A stretch of 64,000 nt of DNA, taken from contig LQXN01000061.1 in the NCBI GenBank assembly GCA_001648575.1, positions 124,001 through 188,000 on the forward strand, given 5' to 3'. Shown piece after piece: positions 52,574-60,690 of the stretch. Positions within the stretch are counted from its first letter, which is position 1. Each line of letters starts with the position of its first letter. The notes under the pieces were generated by a model that worked only from the letters and a program-made list of their open reading frames with translations, did not search any database and was not told the origin of the DNA. Origin of the DNA: Sutcliffiella horikoshii DSM 8719. GTDB taxonomy: Bacteria; Bacillota; Bacilli; Bacillales; Bacillaceae_I. A program made the position numbers and the translations under genes.

Positions 52574-52645
52574 GTTTAATTATATTAAACTTTTTCTTGA
52601 ATTGGAATACCTTGGTATGGTAAGATTTGTTTAATTAAATTAAAC
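52574..52645. promoter_or_regulatory. Paired operators and promoter between the XRE regulator and the MFS gene
   Basis: GTTTAATTATATTAAAC (52574-52590) and GTTTAATTAAATTAAAC (52629-52645) are nearly identical 17-bp palindromes 55 bp apart. Between them lie -35 TTGAAT (52597-52602) and -10 TAAGAT (52621-52626; 18-bp spacer) for the MFS gene, and the second palindrome covers the transcription start. The pair matches autoregulated control by the divergent XRE regulator; binding itself is inferred. Confidence 0.75.
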
Positions 52646-52668
52646 TTTTAGAAAATGGGGTGCTTTTA

Positions 52669-53967
52669 ATGGAAGAAAGCTTAAAGATAAAAAGAGCGAC
52701 ATATCATCTGTACACCTTTATGATCAGTAAATTGATATCGACCTTTGGATCACAGGTTTATGCCTTTGCTATAAGCTTCTATATTTTGCAGCTTACTGGA
52801 TCTGCCACGAGCTTTGCCACAAACCTTTTATGTAATATTCTCCCGCGAACACTTGTAGGGCCATTTGCAGGAGCAATCACTGACAGATACTCCAAGAAAA
52901 AAATCGTCATTCTTTCACAAATTGCTACTACATTAGCGATTTTGGGACTTCTCCTTTATACCCTAACATCCGGACTTTCCCTTATTGCCATTTATACGAC
53001 AACCTGTATTTTATCGCTGACCTCCATGTTTTCTGGAATTGCCTTTACTTCTTCCATAACAGGTCTTATCGACCAACCTAGGATACAAAAGGCGACTGCC
53101 ATGAATCAAATGGCGATTTCATTTGCAGCCATAGGTAGCCCTGCTGTCGGTGGTCTATTGTATGGAACCGTCTCCATTCCTGTTTTCCTTGTGATTTTTA
53201 TTGTTGCTTCCATTATCGCTGTCATTTTAGAATCCACCATGAATTTCCGTCTTTTTGCAACCGTGAAGATAATAGAAGAACAAACGGAGACGATGTGGCA
53301 AAGCATGAAAGCAGGTATTCGATATTTGCGTGTACAATCCACGATCTTGGTCATTCTTTGGATCAGCCTTCTCGTCAATTTTCTATTTGGGGCGTTTGAG
53401 GTGGGCTATTCTTTCATCCTAATTGAAAAGCTAGATGTGCAACCGCAGCATTTTGGTTTTACACAAGGAGCCCTTTCAGTAGGAATGCTGTTGATGTCGC
53501 TTTATTTTTCCATTCGTAAGGAAGTGAGGTTTCCACTGGTTTTATCTAGAAGGGCAATTATGGGTCTTGGAACCATTATTGGAGCGATAGGGTTGCCACT
53601 CTTTCTACCTTTGGAGTATTGGCTGATGGTTGGCTACTATTTTGTGTTGATGCTTTGTTTCGGTGCATTGATCATCACCACGAACACGCCACTTTTAGTC
53701 ATGTTTCAAAAAACGATTGAGGAAGAGTACAAAGGACGGGTATTTTCCATTGTCGAAACGATGTCCATGGCCCTTACCCCTTTAGGAATGGTGATTTATG
53801 GAGTACTGTATGATATTTTTCCTGCGCAGTGGGTCTTGCTATTCTCTGCAGGGATGCTAATCCTTATCACATTAAGCATGATGAGGACTTCTGTCATCCG
53901 TAAAGTTCATCCTGAATGGAAGGAAAAAAAAGCTTCCTCTATTGTAAAGACAGAAACTGCAACATGA
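52669..53967 (+). CDS. MFS transporter, probable drug efflux
   Basis: A 432-residue major facilitator protein with twelve predicted helices. The loop 2-3 motif appears as GPFAGAITDRYSKKK. The overall pattern matches the MFS_3/enterobactin-exporter-like group common in Bacillus. Substrate unknown. ATG 52669 follows AAATGGGGTG at 6-7 nt; the frame back to 52660 overlaps that site. It is controlled with the divergent XRE regulator. Confidence 0.85.
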   Translation: MEESLKIKRATYHLYTFMISKLISTFGSQVYAFAISFYILQLTGSATSFATNLLCNILPRTLVGPFAGAITDRYSKKKIVILSQIATTLAILGLLLYTLTSGLSLIAIYTTTCILSLTSMFSGIAFTSSITGLIDQPRIQKATAMNQMAISFAAIGSPAVGGLLYGTVSIPVFLVIFIVASIIAVILESTMNFRLFATVKIIEEQTETMWQSMKAGIRYLRVQSTILVILWISLLVNFLFGAFEVGYSFILIEKLDVQPQHFGFTQGALSVGMLLMSLYFSIRKEVRFPLVLSRRAIMGLGTIIGAIGLPLFLPLEYWLMVGYYFVLMLCFGALIITTNTPLLVMFQKTIEEEYKGRVFSIVETMSMALTPLGMVIYGVLYDIFPAQWVLLFSAGMLILITLSMMRTSVIRKVHPEWKEKKASSIVKTETAT

Positions 53968-54003
53968 AAATTTTGATATGATAATTGAAGGAGGGGAATG
54001 GAT

Positions 54004-54504
54004 ATGAAAGTATTGGAGACAGATAGATTGGTGCTTCGCAGATTAACGAGTGAGGATGCCAGCTTCATTTTAGAGCTTTTGAACGATCCTTCATGGATAA
54101 AAAATATCGGTGATAAAGGAGTCAGGACACTAGGCGATGCTAGGAAGTATATAGACGAGGGCCCAAATGCGATGTATGAACGGTTTGGGTTTTGCCTTTA
54201 TTTAGTCCAGCTGAAAGAGGAAGGAACACCGATCGGACTTTGCGGCCTCATAAAAAGAGATTTGTTGAAGGATGTGGATATAGGCTTTGCTTTTCTTCCA
54301 CGTTTTTGGTCAAAAGGCTATGCCTATGAAGCGGCTTCTGCTGTTATGGAATATGGCAGGAGCGTTCTTAATCTCAAGAAAATAGTGGCGATTACCGCTC
54401 CTCATAACGAAAGCTCGGCAAAAGTGCTGGAGAAAATAGGGTTGAAGTATCATAAAATGATAGCGTTCTCCAATGATGATGATCAGGTTAAGTTGTTTAA
54501 CTAA
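54004..54504 (+). CDS. GNAT N-acetyltransferase (RimJ/RimL-like)
   Basis: A 166-residue acetyltransferase of the RimJ/RimL type: N-terminal LETDRLVLRRLTSEDASFI, the core GLCGLIKRDLLKDVDIGFAFLPRFWSKGYAYEA with acetyl-CoA loop residues, and the closing NESSAKVLEKIGLKY. It probably acetylates a protein alpha-amine, drug or polyamine; the sequence does not say which. ATG 54004 is chosen over ATG 53998 because GGAGGGGA ends one base before the latter. It follows the MFS gene by 36 bp and may be cotranscribed with it, which would suit a resistance role. Confidence 0.88.
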   Translation: MKVLETDRLVLRRLTSEDASFILELLNDPSWIKNIGDKGVRTLGDARKYIDEGPNAMYERFGFCLYLVQLKEEGTPIGLCGLIKRDLLKDVDIGFAFLPRFWSKGYAYEAASAVMEYGRSVLNLKKIVAITAPHNESSAKVLEKIGLKYHKMIAFSNDDDQVKLFN

Positions 54505-54526
54505 TATATTGGAGTGTAAAGGGAGG

Positions 54527-54554
54527 GGGGAGATAATCCCTCTCCCCTATTTTT
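54527..54554 (+). terminator. Terminator after the GNAT gene
   Basis: GGGGAGA (54527-54533) pairs with TCTCCCC (54541-54547), followed by TATTTTTG. Confidence 0.8.
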
Positions 54555-54692
54555 GTTCCAGCACAACTTCTACCACGCAGTTTTTTGAAAAATTTAAAAA
54601 AAGAATTAGATTATCCGCAATGGATCCCGTGGTTACATGTATAATATAAATAATCATGTTTACATAACAACAGCCACCATGGGAGGAGTACT

Positions 54693-55316
54693 TTGAACAT
54701 ACCAATCTCAAAACTCGACTCTAGCAAACTGACAGACCAGCAGATGACAGATTTGCTTTTCCGTAATATTAATGATGACAACAAAAGCGGTGAGTGTATC
54801 TTTGTGGCAGGCAGCAGCAAGGCTGTGGAATTTCGGTTGCCGAAAGCGATTCAGCTTTATAAGGAAGGAAGAGCCGGAAAGATTTTATTTTCAGGTGGGG
54901 TCGTCTGGGATGATACCGGACGGACGGAGGCACAAATGCTTGCTGATAAAGCGATGGAGCTCGGGGTGCCGGCACAGGATATCCTGATTGAAAGTCAATC
55001 TCTTCATACCAAAGAGAACGTGCTAGCCTCTTTAATGGTACTTGACAGAGCTTTTTACCTTCATAAAATAAGCCGTCTTTTAGTAGTGACAAGCCATTAC
55101 CACATGAGGCGGATAAACCTTACGCTCCGGACCTATATGCCTAAATGGATCGACTATTCCCTTTGCCCTGTTAACGACAAGTCTACACGGGAGGAGAACT
55201 GGTTTCTCAATCCTTATGGCAGACAAAGGGTGGAAGCGGAGTCGGAAAAGTTGATTAACTACGTAAAGCAAGGGATCATCATAGATCAAGACTTAGAAAT
55301 ATCAGAAATGAAATAA
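54693..55316 (+). CDS. YdcF/SanA family (DUF218) protein
   Basis: A 207-residue protein with the DUF218 core: ECIFVAGSSKAVEFRLPKAIQLYKEGRAGKILFSGG, then SQSLHTKENVLASLMVLD and LLVVTSHYHMRRINLTLR. These are the strand-helix blocks that bind a nucleotide-like ligand in YdcF proteins. Here there is no N-terminal membrane segment, so it is cytoplasmic, unlike SanA. Function unknown. It starts at TTG 54693 behind GGGAGGAG at 4-nt spacing. It is followed by a membrane protein gene 26 bp later. Confidence 0.85.
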   Translation: MNIPISKLDSSKLTDQQMTDLLFRNINDDNKSGECIFVAGSSKAVEFRLPKAIQLYKEGRAGKILFSGGVVWDDTGRTEAQMLADKAMELGVPAQDILIESQSLHTKENVLASLMVLDRAFYLHKISRLLVVTSHYHMRRINLTLRTYMPKWIDYSLCPVNDKSTREENWFLNPYGRQRVEAESEKLINYVKQGIIIDQDLEISEMK

Positions 55317-55342
55317 ATATTTATTTCACCAGGAGGTACAAC

Positions 55343-55924
55343 TTGAAAAAGAATTTATCACTGCAATTCCCGATCAACCAAAAAGATTATACAGAGTTAT
55401 TTCTATACATGCCTTATTTTAAATCTATTTTCAAGCTGGCATTGGGAGGAAATGTGGTAGCTCTTTTCCTTTTTTGCAGCTATAATATCGTTGCTAATCT
55501 GCAAATTGCTGTAGATGGGGTAGAGTTTTTAATCTTAAACATTGTAACGGTAGTCATCGGGTTAATCTTATACTTTGTCATACTATTTCTGACCAAGGCT
55601 GTTTTCCGGAAAGTGATTGAAAGAAGAAGCCTGAAGCTATATAACCTATACTATGGAACAAATGCTAACTTCCAGATTGGGTACGATCCACGCTTCGACT
55701 CCATCGTAGTAGGAAAGGAAAAGAGAAAAGTTCCGGTAGATCATTCCTTAAATGTTTTCACAACTGATAACAGTTATCTTTTCTATGTAGGGAAAGGAAA
55801 AGGACAAGAGGATCGATTCCTGTTGCCGAAAAATGGTCCTAAAGATCAACAGTTCAAGGTGGAACGCATTGTTAATTTGTTGGAGGAGAAGGGGATTGTG
55901 ATTAAAGAAGGGAAAGGGATATAG
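55343..55924 (+). CDS. YcxB-like small membrane protein, uncharacterised
   Basis: A 193-residue protein with two hydrophobic segments at about 32-52 and 62-87 and a hydrophilic C-terminal domain (about 100-190) with strands KLYNLYYGTNANFQIGYD and DRFLLPKN, pattern-like to YcxB C-terminal domains. Not confirmed. It starts at TTG 55343 behind AGGAGGT; the DUF218 gene 26 bp upstream is probably in the same operon. Confidence 0.72.
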   Translation: MKKNLSLQFPINQKDYTELFLYMPYFKSIFKLALGGNVVALFLFCSYNIVANLQIAVDGVEFLILNIVTVVIGLILYFVILFLTKAVFRKVIERRSLKLYNLYYGTNANFQIGYDPRFDSIVVGKEKRKVPVDHSLNVFTTDNSYLFYVGKGKGQEDRFLLPKNGPKDQQFKVERIVNLLEEKGIVIKEGKGI

Positions 55925-55943
55925 ATTAGTGACAAAGCATAAA

Positions 55944-55976
55944 GGAGCTTACCGAAAATTGGCAAGCTCTTTTTTG
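55944..55976. terminator. Bidirectional terminator
   Basis: GAGCTTACC pairs with GGCAAGCTC (one mismatch) around a loop of AT bases, followed by six T residues, between convergent genes. Confidence 0.85.
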
Positions 55977-55983
55977 CTTGTTA

Positions 55984-56424
55984 TTAACCCCTATAAACAC
56001 TATCACAAGTGTTCGCAATCGGCTCATAGTAACAATGCTGTTTAAACTGCCCTGAAAAAGGCTGGTCGTACCAGGTTGGAGGACAAGGAGCATAGGGGTT
56101 GAAGTACCATAGAGCGTACTTCGCAGGATGTTCCCTCCAGAAGTCTAATGTTTTCTTTGCTAGTCTTTTTTCCACGCCTCTTGCTCTGTTATAAAATACA
56201 TTACCCTTTTGAACTGCCTCAAAAGAGTAATTTCCACCTTGGACCTGATATATGACCTGTGGAATGGTCCTTACTTCTTTGAAGTCCAGACAATCCGCTA
56301 TGGCCCTGTTAACGATGACATTTCCAACGTAGAGCATTCCTTGTTGACCCTCGCCCTCGGCTTCAGCACGTATCATCCTGGCCACTAAGGCCACATCTGA
56401 ATCTGTATATTTTACTCTTGCCAT
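55984..56424 (-). CDS. cwlJ: Cell wall hydrolase CwlJ-like
   Basis: A 146-residue hydrolase of the SleB/CwlJ (Hydrolase_2) family. The catalytic Glu lies in RMIRAEAEGEGQQGMLYVGNVI. The length matches the B. subtilis CwlJ (no signal peptide, about 142 residues) rather than SleB (about 300, with signal and peptidoglycan-binding domain). CwlJ degrades cortex peptidoglycan containing muramic delta-lactam during germination. It is usually accompanied by gerQ, which is not seen next to it here. The start is the ATG ending at 56424, behind GGTGGGG; the frame back to 56472 precedes it. Confidence 0.88.
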   Translation of the reverse strand: MARVKYTDSDVALVARMIRAEAEGEGQQGMLYVGNVIVNRAIADCLDFKEVRTIPQVIYQVQGGNYSFEAVQKGNVFYNRARGVEKRLAKKTLDFWREHPAKYALWYFNPYAPCPPTWYDQPFSGQFKQHCYYEPIANTCDSVYRG

Positions 56425-56570
56425 TTTTCTCACCCCACCATATTGTATGAAAGACGCCCAGATTGTTGTCATAAATTATTTGACTGTTTTCTTTTTTCCT
56501 ATTGTTGGGTTTTATTTCTTAGAATGATAGAATTATAATGGGAAATTTTATGTTAATCGGGGTGTGATAA

Positions 56571-57128
56571 TTGGAGTTATTATGGAACTATCAATGGAAT
56601 ATAATAGGTGCAACTTGTACCATCTTAGGGTGGGGAATGATTTTCTATTGGGGATGGAGAATCTTTCGTGGGCAGGATAAGGAAGAGCGGCCAAGGCTTT
56701 GGAAGATAATAATAACGGTTTGGGTTGGACTATTTTCCTTTTCTTTTCATATACCTTTTGCAGGCGAATTACTATCCTTGGCGGTTCTTCCACTTGGTGT
56801 TTGGTTGTTATTTATTTTACTTAAAGGAAAAGAGCGCTGGAAAGCATACCGCAAATATGCATGGATAGGTTTTACTGGGAATTATATTTTTTTGCTAACA
56901 GCTTTATTGGCTATAGGTTTATCGGAAGTATTTTATCCAAAAGATAAAGTAGAGACGTTTCTTGCTGATATTGAATCAGCTGACATCTTGACCACTCATC
57001 CCTCTGGGGGAAAAGTGATTCTAAACAAAGGGAAACTGGAAGAGGAACTTCATACCTTTGTACTAGCCCGTTCAGATGTTATTCAGTGGTTTGAAGAAAT
57101 AAGGGAACAGCAATGCAATGGGCACTAG
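56571..57128 (+). CDS. Four-helix membrane protein, unknown function
   Basis: A 185-residue protein with hydrophobic segments at about 9-28, 44-62, 67-84 and 97-118, then a soluble acidic C-terminal part (about 120-185). No family recognised. It starts at TTG 56571 behind GGGGTG. The end overlaps the next gene (start 57113) by 16 bp. The last residues before the stop (EEIREQQ) would run on well into the next gene's frame, so a frameshift that split one larger gene is possible. Confidence 0.7.
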   Translation: MELLWNYQWNIIGATCTILGWGMIFYWGWRIFRGQDKEERPRLWKIIITVWVGLFSFSFHIPFAGELLSLAVLPLGVWLLFILLKGKERWKAYRKYAWIGFTGNYIFLLTALLAIGLSEVFYPKDKVETFLADIESADILTTHPSGGKVILNKGKLEEELHTFVLARSDVIQWFEEIREQQCNGH

Positions 57129-57328
57129 AGGACAAAAGGACCACTGAAAGGGTTCGAGAGAAATTTCCTTATTTACTGACAGGTGTTAAACCAAAAACTG
57201 GAGAGAACATAATTGTTTACATAGAAATGGACGGTAAAGGCCTATTAGTAACTACAAAGAACAAGCAATATTATTACCGTTCTGATACCGCATCCTTTCT
57301 TCAGGAAAGGGGGAATAAAGCACAATGA
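57113..57328 (+). CDS. Small soluble protein, possible continuation of the preceding gene
   Basis: A 71-residue charged protein without membrane segments (TGENIIVYIEMDGKGLLVTTKNKQYYY looks like a small beta-domain). RBS AAGGGA lies seven bases before the ATG, which favours a separate coupled gene; the frame relation and the 16-bp overlap allow it to be the frameshifted tail of the upstream protein. Its stop overlaps the next start (ATGA). Confidence 0.6.
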   Translation: MQWALEDKRTTERVREKFPYLLTGVKPKTGENIIVYIEMDGKGLLVTTKNKQYYYRSDTASFLQERGNKAQ

Positions 57329-58044
57329 ATAGAAAGCTTATAGCTATTCTTATTTTTGTGGGAATAATGGCAGCAAGCATTGGAGGGTTTTATTTTCTCT
57401 CTGTACCAAAAGAATTTTATACAAAAGAAGAGTTGATTGAAAATCATTTTTATGTGACACCAGAGGTGAAATTCCAAATCCAAGAAATTGTTCAACTAGA
57501 TGAGAAAACCTATATCGTCCTTCACAATTCTTATGGTGAGAATTACGGATCAAGCGTTTGGATTTGGAGACTGGGAAAGTGGGAAAATGTCGGATCTTCC
57601 TCTTCTTCTGGACCCCATATCCTAAACAATAATGGAAACTCTTATGTTTACTGGAACTTGCATCCAGATGACATTGTCAAAACTATTGAGGTATATGTAA
57701 CATCTAGAAGAAACTATTCCATTACCAATGCCAATACTTCTGAACATAATGAAGTTTACTTTCCGCAAATACAAGTGAAACATGAAATAGATATAGGGAA
57801 AAAAAGCTATGGCCATATGAAAGTACCATCTGAATGGAAAATGCTAACCTGCTCGGTTGACCTAAATCCTGCAAAAAACGGACTTTTGCCATCCAGTCAT
57901 TATTTTTTATATCAATACCGGGTCCTTAACGAAAAAGGTAAAGAAGTACGTCTTGAACATACACATCGTAACGGTGGCGGTGGTTCTTATTCAGGGGATT
58001 ATGTGATTTTCTTGGGACATGTGCAGTCGGAGAACTTGGAATAG
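57325..58044 (+). CDS. Membrane-anchored exported protein, unknown
   Basis: A 239-residue protein with an N-terminal membrane anchor or signal (about 5-25), no lipobox, and a beta-rich outer domain containing clusters of Tyr, Ser and Gly (SSVWIWRLGKWENVGSSS, LEHTHRNGGGGSYSG). I do not recognise it. It overlaps the preceding small gene by 4 bp and completes a three-gene operon (56571-58044) of uncharacterised membrane-related proteins. Confidence 0.72.
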   Translation: MNRKLIAILIFVGIMAASIGGFYFLSVPKEFYTKEELIENHFYVTPEVKFQIQEIVQLDEKTYIVLHNSYGENYGSSVWIWRLGKWENVGSSSSSGPHILNNNGNSYVYWNLHPDDIVKTIEVYVTSRRNYSITNANTSEHNEVYFPQIQVKHEIDIGKKSYGHMKVPSEWKMLTCSVDLNPAKNGLLPSSHYFLYQYRVLNEKGKEVRLEHTHRNGGGGSYSGDYVIFLGHVQSENLE

Positions 58045-58090
58045 AAACGAACTAAAGAATTCTCCTAAAAAGTAAAAGGGTGTGAGGTAT

Positions 58091-58549
58091 ATGAAAAGAG
58101 TGGACGTAGCATACGCATTACTGCTCGATGAAGCTCAAGAAAAAGTCCTTATGGTCAAAAATCATGGTGAAAAAGGCTCTTATTATACGTTGCCTGGCGG
58201 AGCGGTGGAGCCAGGGGAAACCTTACATCAGGCAGCTGTTCGTGAAGTGAAAGAGGAAACAGGTTTGGATGTTAAGGTCTTTGGAATTGTGACAGTAATG
58301 GAAGCATTCTTTGAGGCAAAAGAGCATCATGCGATTTTCTTTATCTTTAAAGGTGAAGTAATTGGCGGCGAAATCGAAATCACCTTGCCTGATGAGATTG
58401 AAGAGGTCGTTTGGATGGATGTCAAGGAAGCTGAAAAGCATCTAAGCCTTTCAGAGAGTGTAAAAGATTTGTTGCAAAACCCGGCACCATACAGTGACTG
58501 GGGAAGGGTGCAATATACTTTATCCCAAAGAAACAATGAAGTTCAATAA
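58091..58549 (+). CDS. NUDIX hydrolase
   Basis: A 152-residue Nudix protein. The Nudix box lies at GGAVEPGETLHQAAVREVKEETGL (G-x5-E-x7-R-E-x2-E-E-x-G pattern) near residue 40, which binds magnesium to cleave a nucleoside-diphosphate-linked substrate. The substrate could be a damaged nucleotide or a sugar-nucleotide. The ATG at 58091 follows GTGAGGT; GTG 58082 overlaps that site. Its terminator is the duplicated hairpin flanking element copy D. Confidence 0.88.
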   Translation: MKRVDVAYALLLDEAQEKVLMVKNHGEKGSYYTLPGGAVEPGETLHQAAVREVKEETGLDVKVFGIVTVMEAFFEAKEHHAIFFIFKGEVIGGEIEITLPDEIEEVVWMDVKEAEKHLSLSESVKDLLQNPAPYSDWGRVQYTLSQRNNEVQ

Positions 58550-58611
58550 TTTTCAAGCTAGATTGGTTTTAGTGTCTGACGGCCTTGCTAAGGAAACCAA
58601 CAAATTAGAAA

Positions 58612-58637
58612 GGGGGGATTCCATATTGGAATCCCCT
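58612..58637. terminator. First copy of the duplicated terminator at element D
   Basis: GGGGATTCC (58614-58622), loop ATATT, GGAATCCCC (58628-58636). The 26-bp stretch recurs at 58848-58873 with one base changed in the loop. Confidence 0.75.
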
Positions 58638-58847
58638 CAGTGTGTAGACAAAGTTATTTTCGAGATTGAAATTCCCTGTTGATTGTAGTGGAAGGAGTGT
58701 AGACTCCTGCGGGAGGAAGGGACTGGTAAGACCCCGCAACGAAGTGAGGAGGCTTACGGACCGCCCGCTGGAAAGCGAAACTCCTGCAACGGAAATCAAC
58801 TTGTTCCAACAGATAACCTTACAATTTTATGGTTTGTCAACAATCTG
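58638..58847 (+). repeat. Dispersed terminator-associated element, copy D
   Basis: A 210-bp element, same length and orientation as copy B. It begins CAGTGTGTAGACAAAG and ends TTTGTCAACAATCTG (inverted terminal repeats, 12 of 15). GTTGATTG...AATCAAC and CTCCTGCGGGAGG replace the perfect palindromes of B with one-base changes, which suggests compensating or neutral drift. It sits between the convergent Nudix and membrane-protein genes, flanked on both sides by the same terminator hairpin. Confidence 0.88.
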
Positions 58848-58880
58848 GGGGGGATTCCTTATTGGAATCCCCTATTTTTT
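58848..58880. terminator. Second copy of the duplicated terminator at element D
   Basis: GGGGATTCC, loop TTATT, GGAATCCCC, then TATTTTTTATGG, which gives a functional T run for the plus strand. Confidence 0.8.
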
Positions 58881-58897
58881 ATGGCTATAAGACTGAC

Positions 58898-59440
58898 TTA
58901 CTCTTTCCTCGTAAATTCAAATCCATAGGTTTTGCTTAGGTCTAAGAGCAGGGTTCTTAAGCTTTGTACTTCATCTCTGCGGTCAAATGTTTTTATTTCC
59001 TTATCTTTAAAATGAAATTCCAAGCTCTGCTCTTTTGAATCGTCATCAATGATTAAATAAACTATTTCGATATCCTCCCAGCCATATTGTTGTTGCTCAT
59101 TGAACGGACTCGTTACCGTAGCCATCCCAGAAAAGCCCAGGACAGTGACTGGTTTGATTCCGACGAACATCAGGGAAATCGCAATAAACAAGCAAACTAA
59201 GCTTAATGCAACTTTAAATCGGTAAAAGAAATAGGATAAGACAGCACCGATAATAAGTACCACTAATGCCACGGCGAAGTAAGTGTACGTCATTGCAGGA
59301 GTTTCAACAATCCAAACCGTACTGTCATCATGGAGAACTTTGTGGATAATATACGGTAAAAGCCAAACAATTAATGGAGAGAAAATAACCAAAGCCAAGG
59401 CAGTCACAATAAAATAGTGCCTTTTTTCATAATTCTTCAT
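58898..59440 (-). CDS. Three-helix membrane protein, unknown
   Basis: A 180-residue protein with helices at about 11-32, 52-72 and 75-95 and a soluble acidic domain after (about 110-180, including YLIIDDDSKEQSLEFHFKDKEIKTF). No family recognised. The start ATG follows AAGGGGGCG. It converges on the Nudix gene across element D. Confidence 0.75.
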   Translation of the reverse strand: MKNYEKRHYFIVTALALVIFSPLIVWLLPYIIHKVLHDDSTVWIVETPAMTYTYFAVALVVLIIGAVLSYFFYRFKVALSLVCLFIAISLMFVGIKPVTVLGFSGMATVTSPFNEQQQYGWEDIEIVYLIIDDDSKEQSLEFHFKDKEIKTFDRRDEVQSLRTLLLDLSKTYGFEFTRKE

Positions 59441-59575
59441 ATCAAACGCCCCCTTTATTTTACATACGTCAAAAAATATGAAAAGTTTCAGCGGAATATA
59501 AAATTTACTGAATTATACGAAACTTTTACCCACTTAGACTCGTATATTAATTGAAAGCAATCTAGGAGGGATTCC

Positions 59576-59881
59576 ATGGATCATGCAATATGGTTAATAA
59601 TTGCTGCGCCAATATATATTGTATTGATTTGGAACTATTTCAACCCCCGAGAAGGAATGTTGTTTGGACAAAGGTGGAAATACAGAGAAGAACCTAATTT
59701 TACTGATGAGGCAATGTGGTTTAACCGTTTTGCATCTGGTATCGGCTTGTTCTTCATTACGATTGTTTTAGTGTCCACCATATTTAAACCCTTGTATGGA
59801 ATCCTATTACTAGTTGGGTTGTTTCTGTATATTCTATATAGTATCCTTAAGCTTAGAAGGAAAGTGCTGGATGAAGAGTAA
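59576..59881 (+). CDS. Small membrane protein with DUF6199-like pattern
   Basis: A 101-residue protein with a helix at about 3-20, a loop with NPREGMLFGQRWKYREEPNFTDEAMWFNRFASGIGLFF, and two helices (about 55-70, 75-92). The NPR...RWKY segment followed by a membrane helix resembles DUF6199 proteins. Tentative. RBS TAGGAGGG precedes the ATG. Followed by two small genes at about 44-bp and close spacing. Confidence 0.72.
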   Translation: MDHAIWLIIAAPIYIVLIWNYFNPREGMLFGQRWKYREEPNFTDEAMWFNRFASGIGLFFITIVLVSTIFKPLYGILLLVGLFLYILYSILKLRRKVLDEE

Positions 59882-59925
59882 GAGGTAAGAAGGATTTTCT
59901 ACGATATTATAAAGGAGGAGTCTCG

Positions 59926-60120
59926 ATGATTTGGCTATTTGTCATTTTACCTATCGTGCTGCTAATCGGAATCACCATCTATATGGATAAGAAGAACAAA
60001 GGAACGAATCAACCTCCAGATGTAAACAGAGGAAATCAGAATGTTGAATCAGAAACTACCAGGTATCAGTTTAATCAATACAACAACCATGGTGGTGGAA
60101 GCGATGGTGGTTCGAACTAG
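59926..60120 (+). CDS. Small membrane protein with Asn/Gly-rich tail
   Basis: A 64-residue protein: one N-terminal helix (about 2-19), then a hydrophilic Asn/Gln/Gly-rich tail ending NNHGGGSDGGSN. RBS AAAGGAGGAG precedes the ATG by 6 nt. No family recognised; it may be a tail-type surface peptide. The next gene starts right at the end of this one. Confidence 0.72.
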   Translation: MIWLFVILPIVLLIGITIYMDKKNKGTNQPPDVNRGNQNVESETTRYQFNQYNNHGGGSDGGSN

Positions 60121-60121
60121 A

Positions 60122-60517
60122 ATGAATCATGAGAATATGACAATCTTAAATATTGCAAAAGATCCACATGGCCCCCATCTGAAGCTAGAAGTCACATTAC
60201 CTGATGGCAAGGAGGTTATCCGATGGGGGCTTGTGGAAGCAGATTATAGCAAGTTAAGGAATATTGTTACACACAACCATTTTGATAGACTCGATGGAAA
60301 TTACTACTATGAGTTGGTTCCTTTTACAGGAGTTAATTTAGATAAGGCTAAGGGAAAACAGAAATTTATTGCAAACGTACGTTGTGTGCAAGGGCAGAAG
60401 GCGGCCAAAATCGAGTTTGAGTGTACGGAAAGGTTTGCAGGAAACATGGAGTGGTTTAGGCTGGAAGTAAAAGGGTTGAAGGATCTGGAAAGTTTGAGAT
60501 GGGAGAATCTTAAATAA
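60122..60517 (+). CDS. Uncharacterised soluble protein
   Basis: A 131-residue protein from ATG 60122, immediately after the previous stop; ATG 60104 (inside the preceding gene, behind GGTGGTGG) is an alternative with six more residues. It is beta-rich (LKLEVTLPDGKEVIRWGLVEADYSKL, YYYELVPFTGVNL), has no membrane segment, and ends in ESLRWENLK. No family recognised. It is probably cotranscribed with the two small genes before it. The 60518-60690 gap shows nothing I can support. Confidence 0.7.
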   Translation: MNHENMTILNIAKDPHGPHLKLEVTLPDGKEVIRWGLVEADYSKLRNIVTHNHFDRLDGNYYYELVPFTGVNLDKAKGKQKFIANVRCVQGQKAAKIEFECTERFAGNMEWFRLEVKGLKDLESLRWENLK

Positions 60518-60690
60518 TGGAACAAGGAGTAAGACTACTGGTTATGACTATCGGAAATGAATAGATAAAGTTTTATTAAGGTAGTATGAATAATTTCGCC
60601 GAAGAATTAAGAAAATAACTGTACTTATCAAAAGCTGTTTCCATTGTTTTAATACTTCCCTACTAAGTTTCCACGAAAAGGACCTAACAT

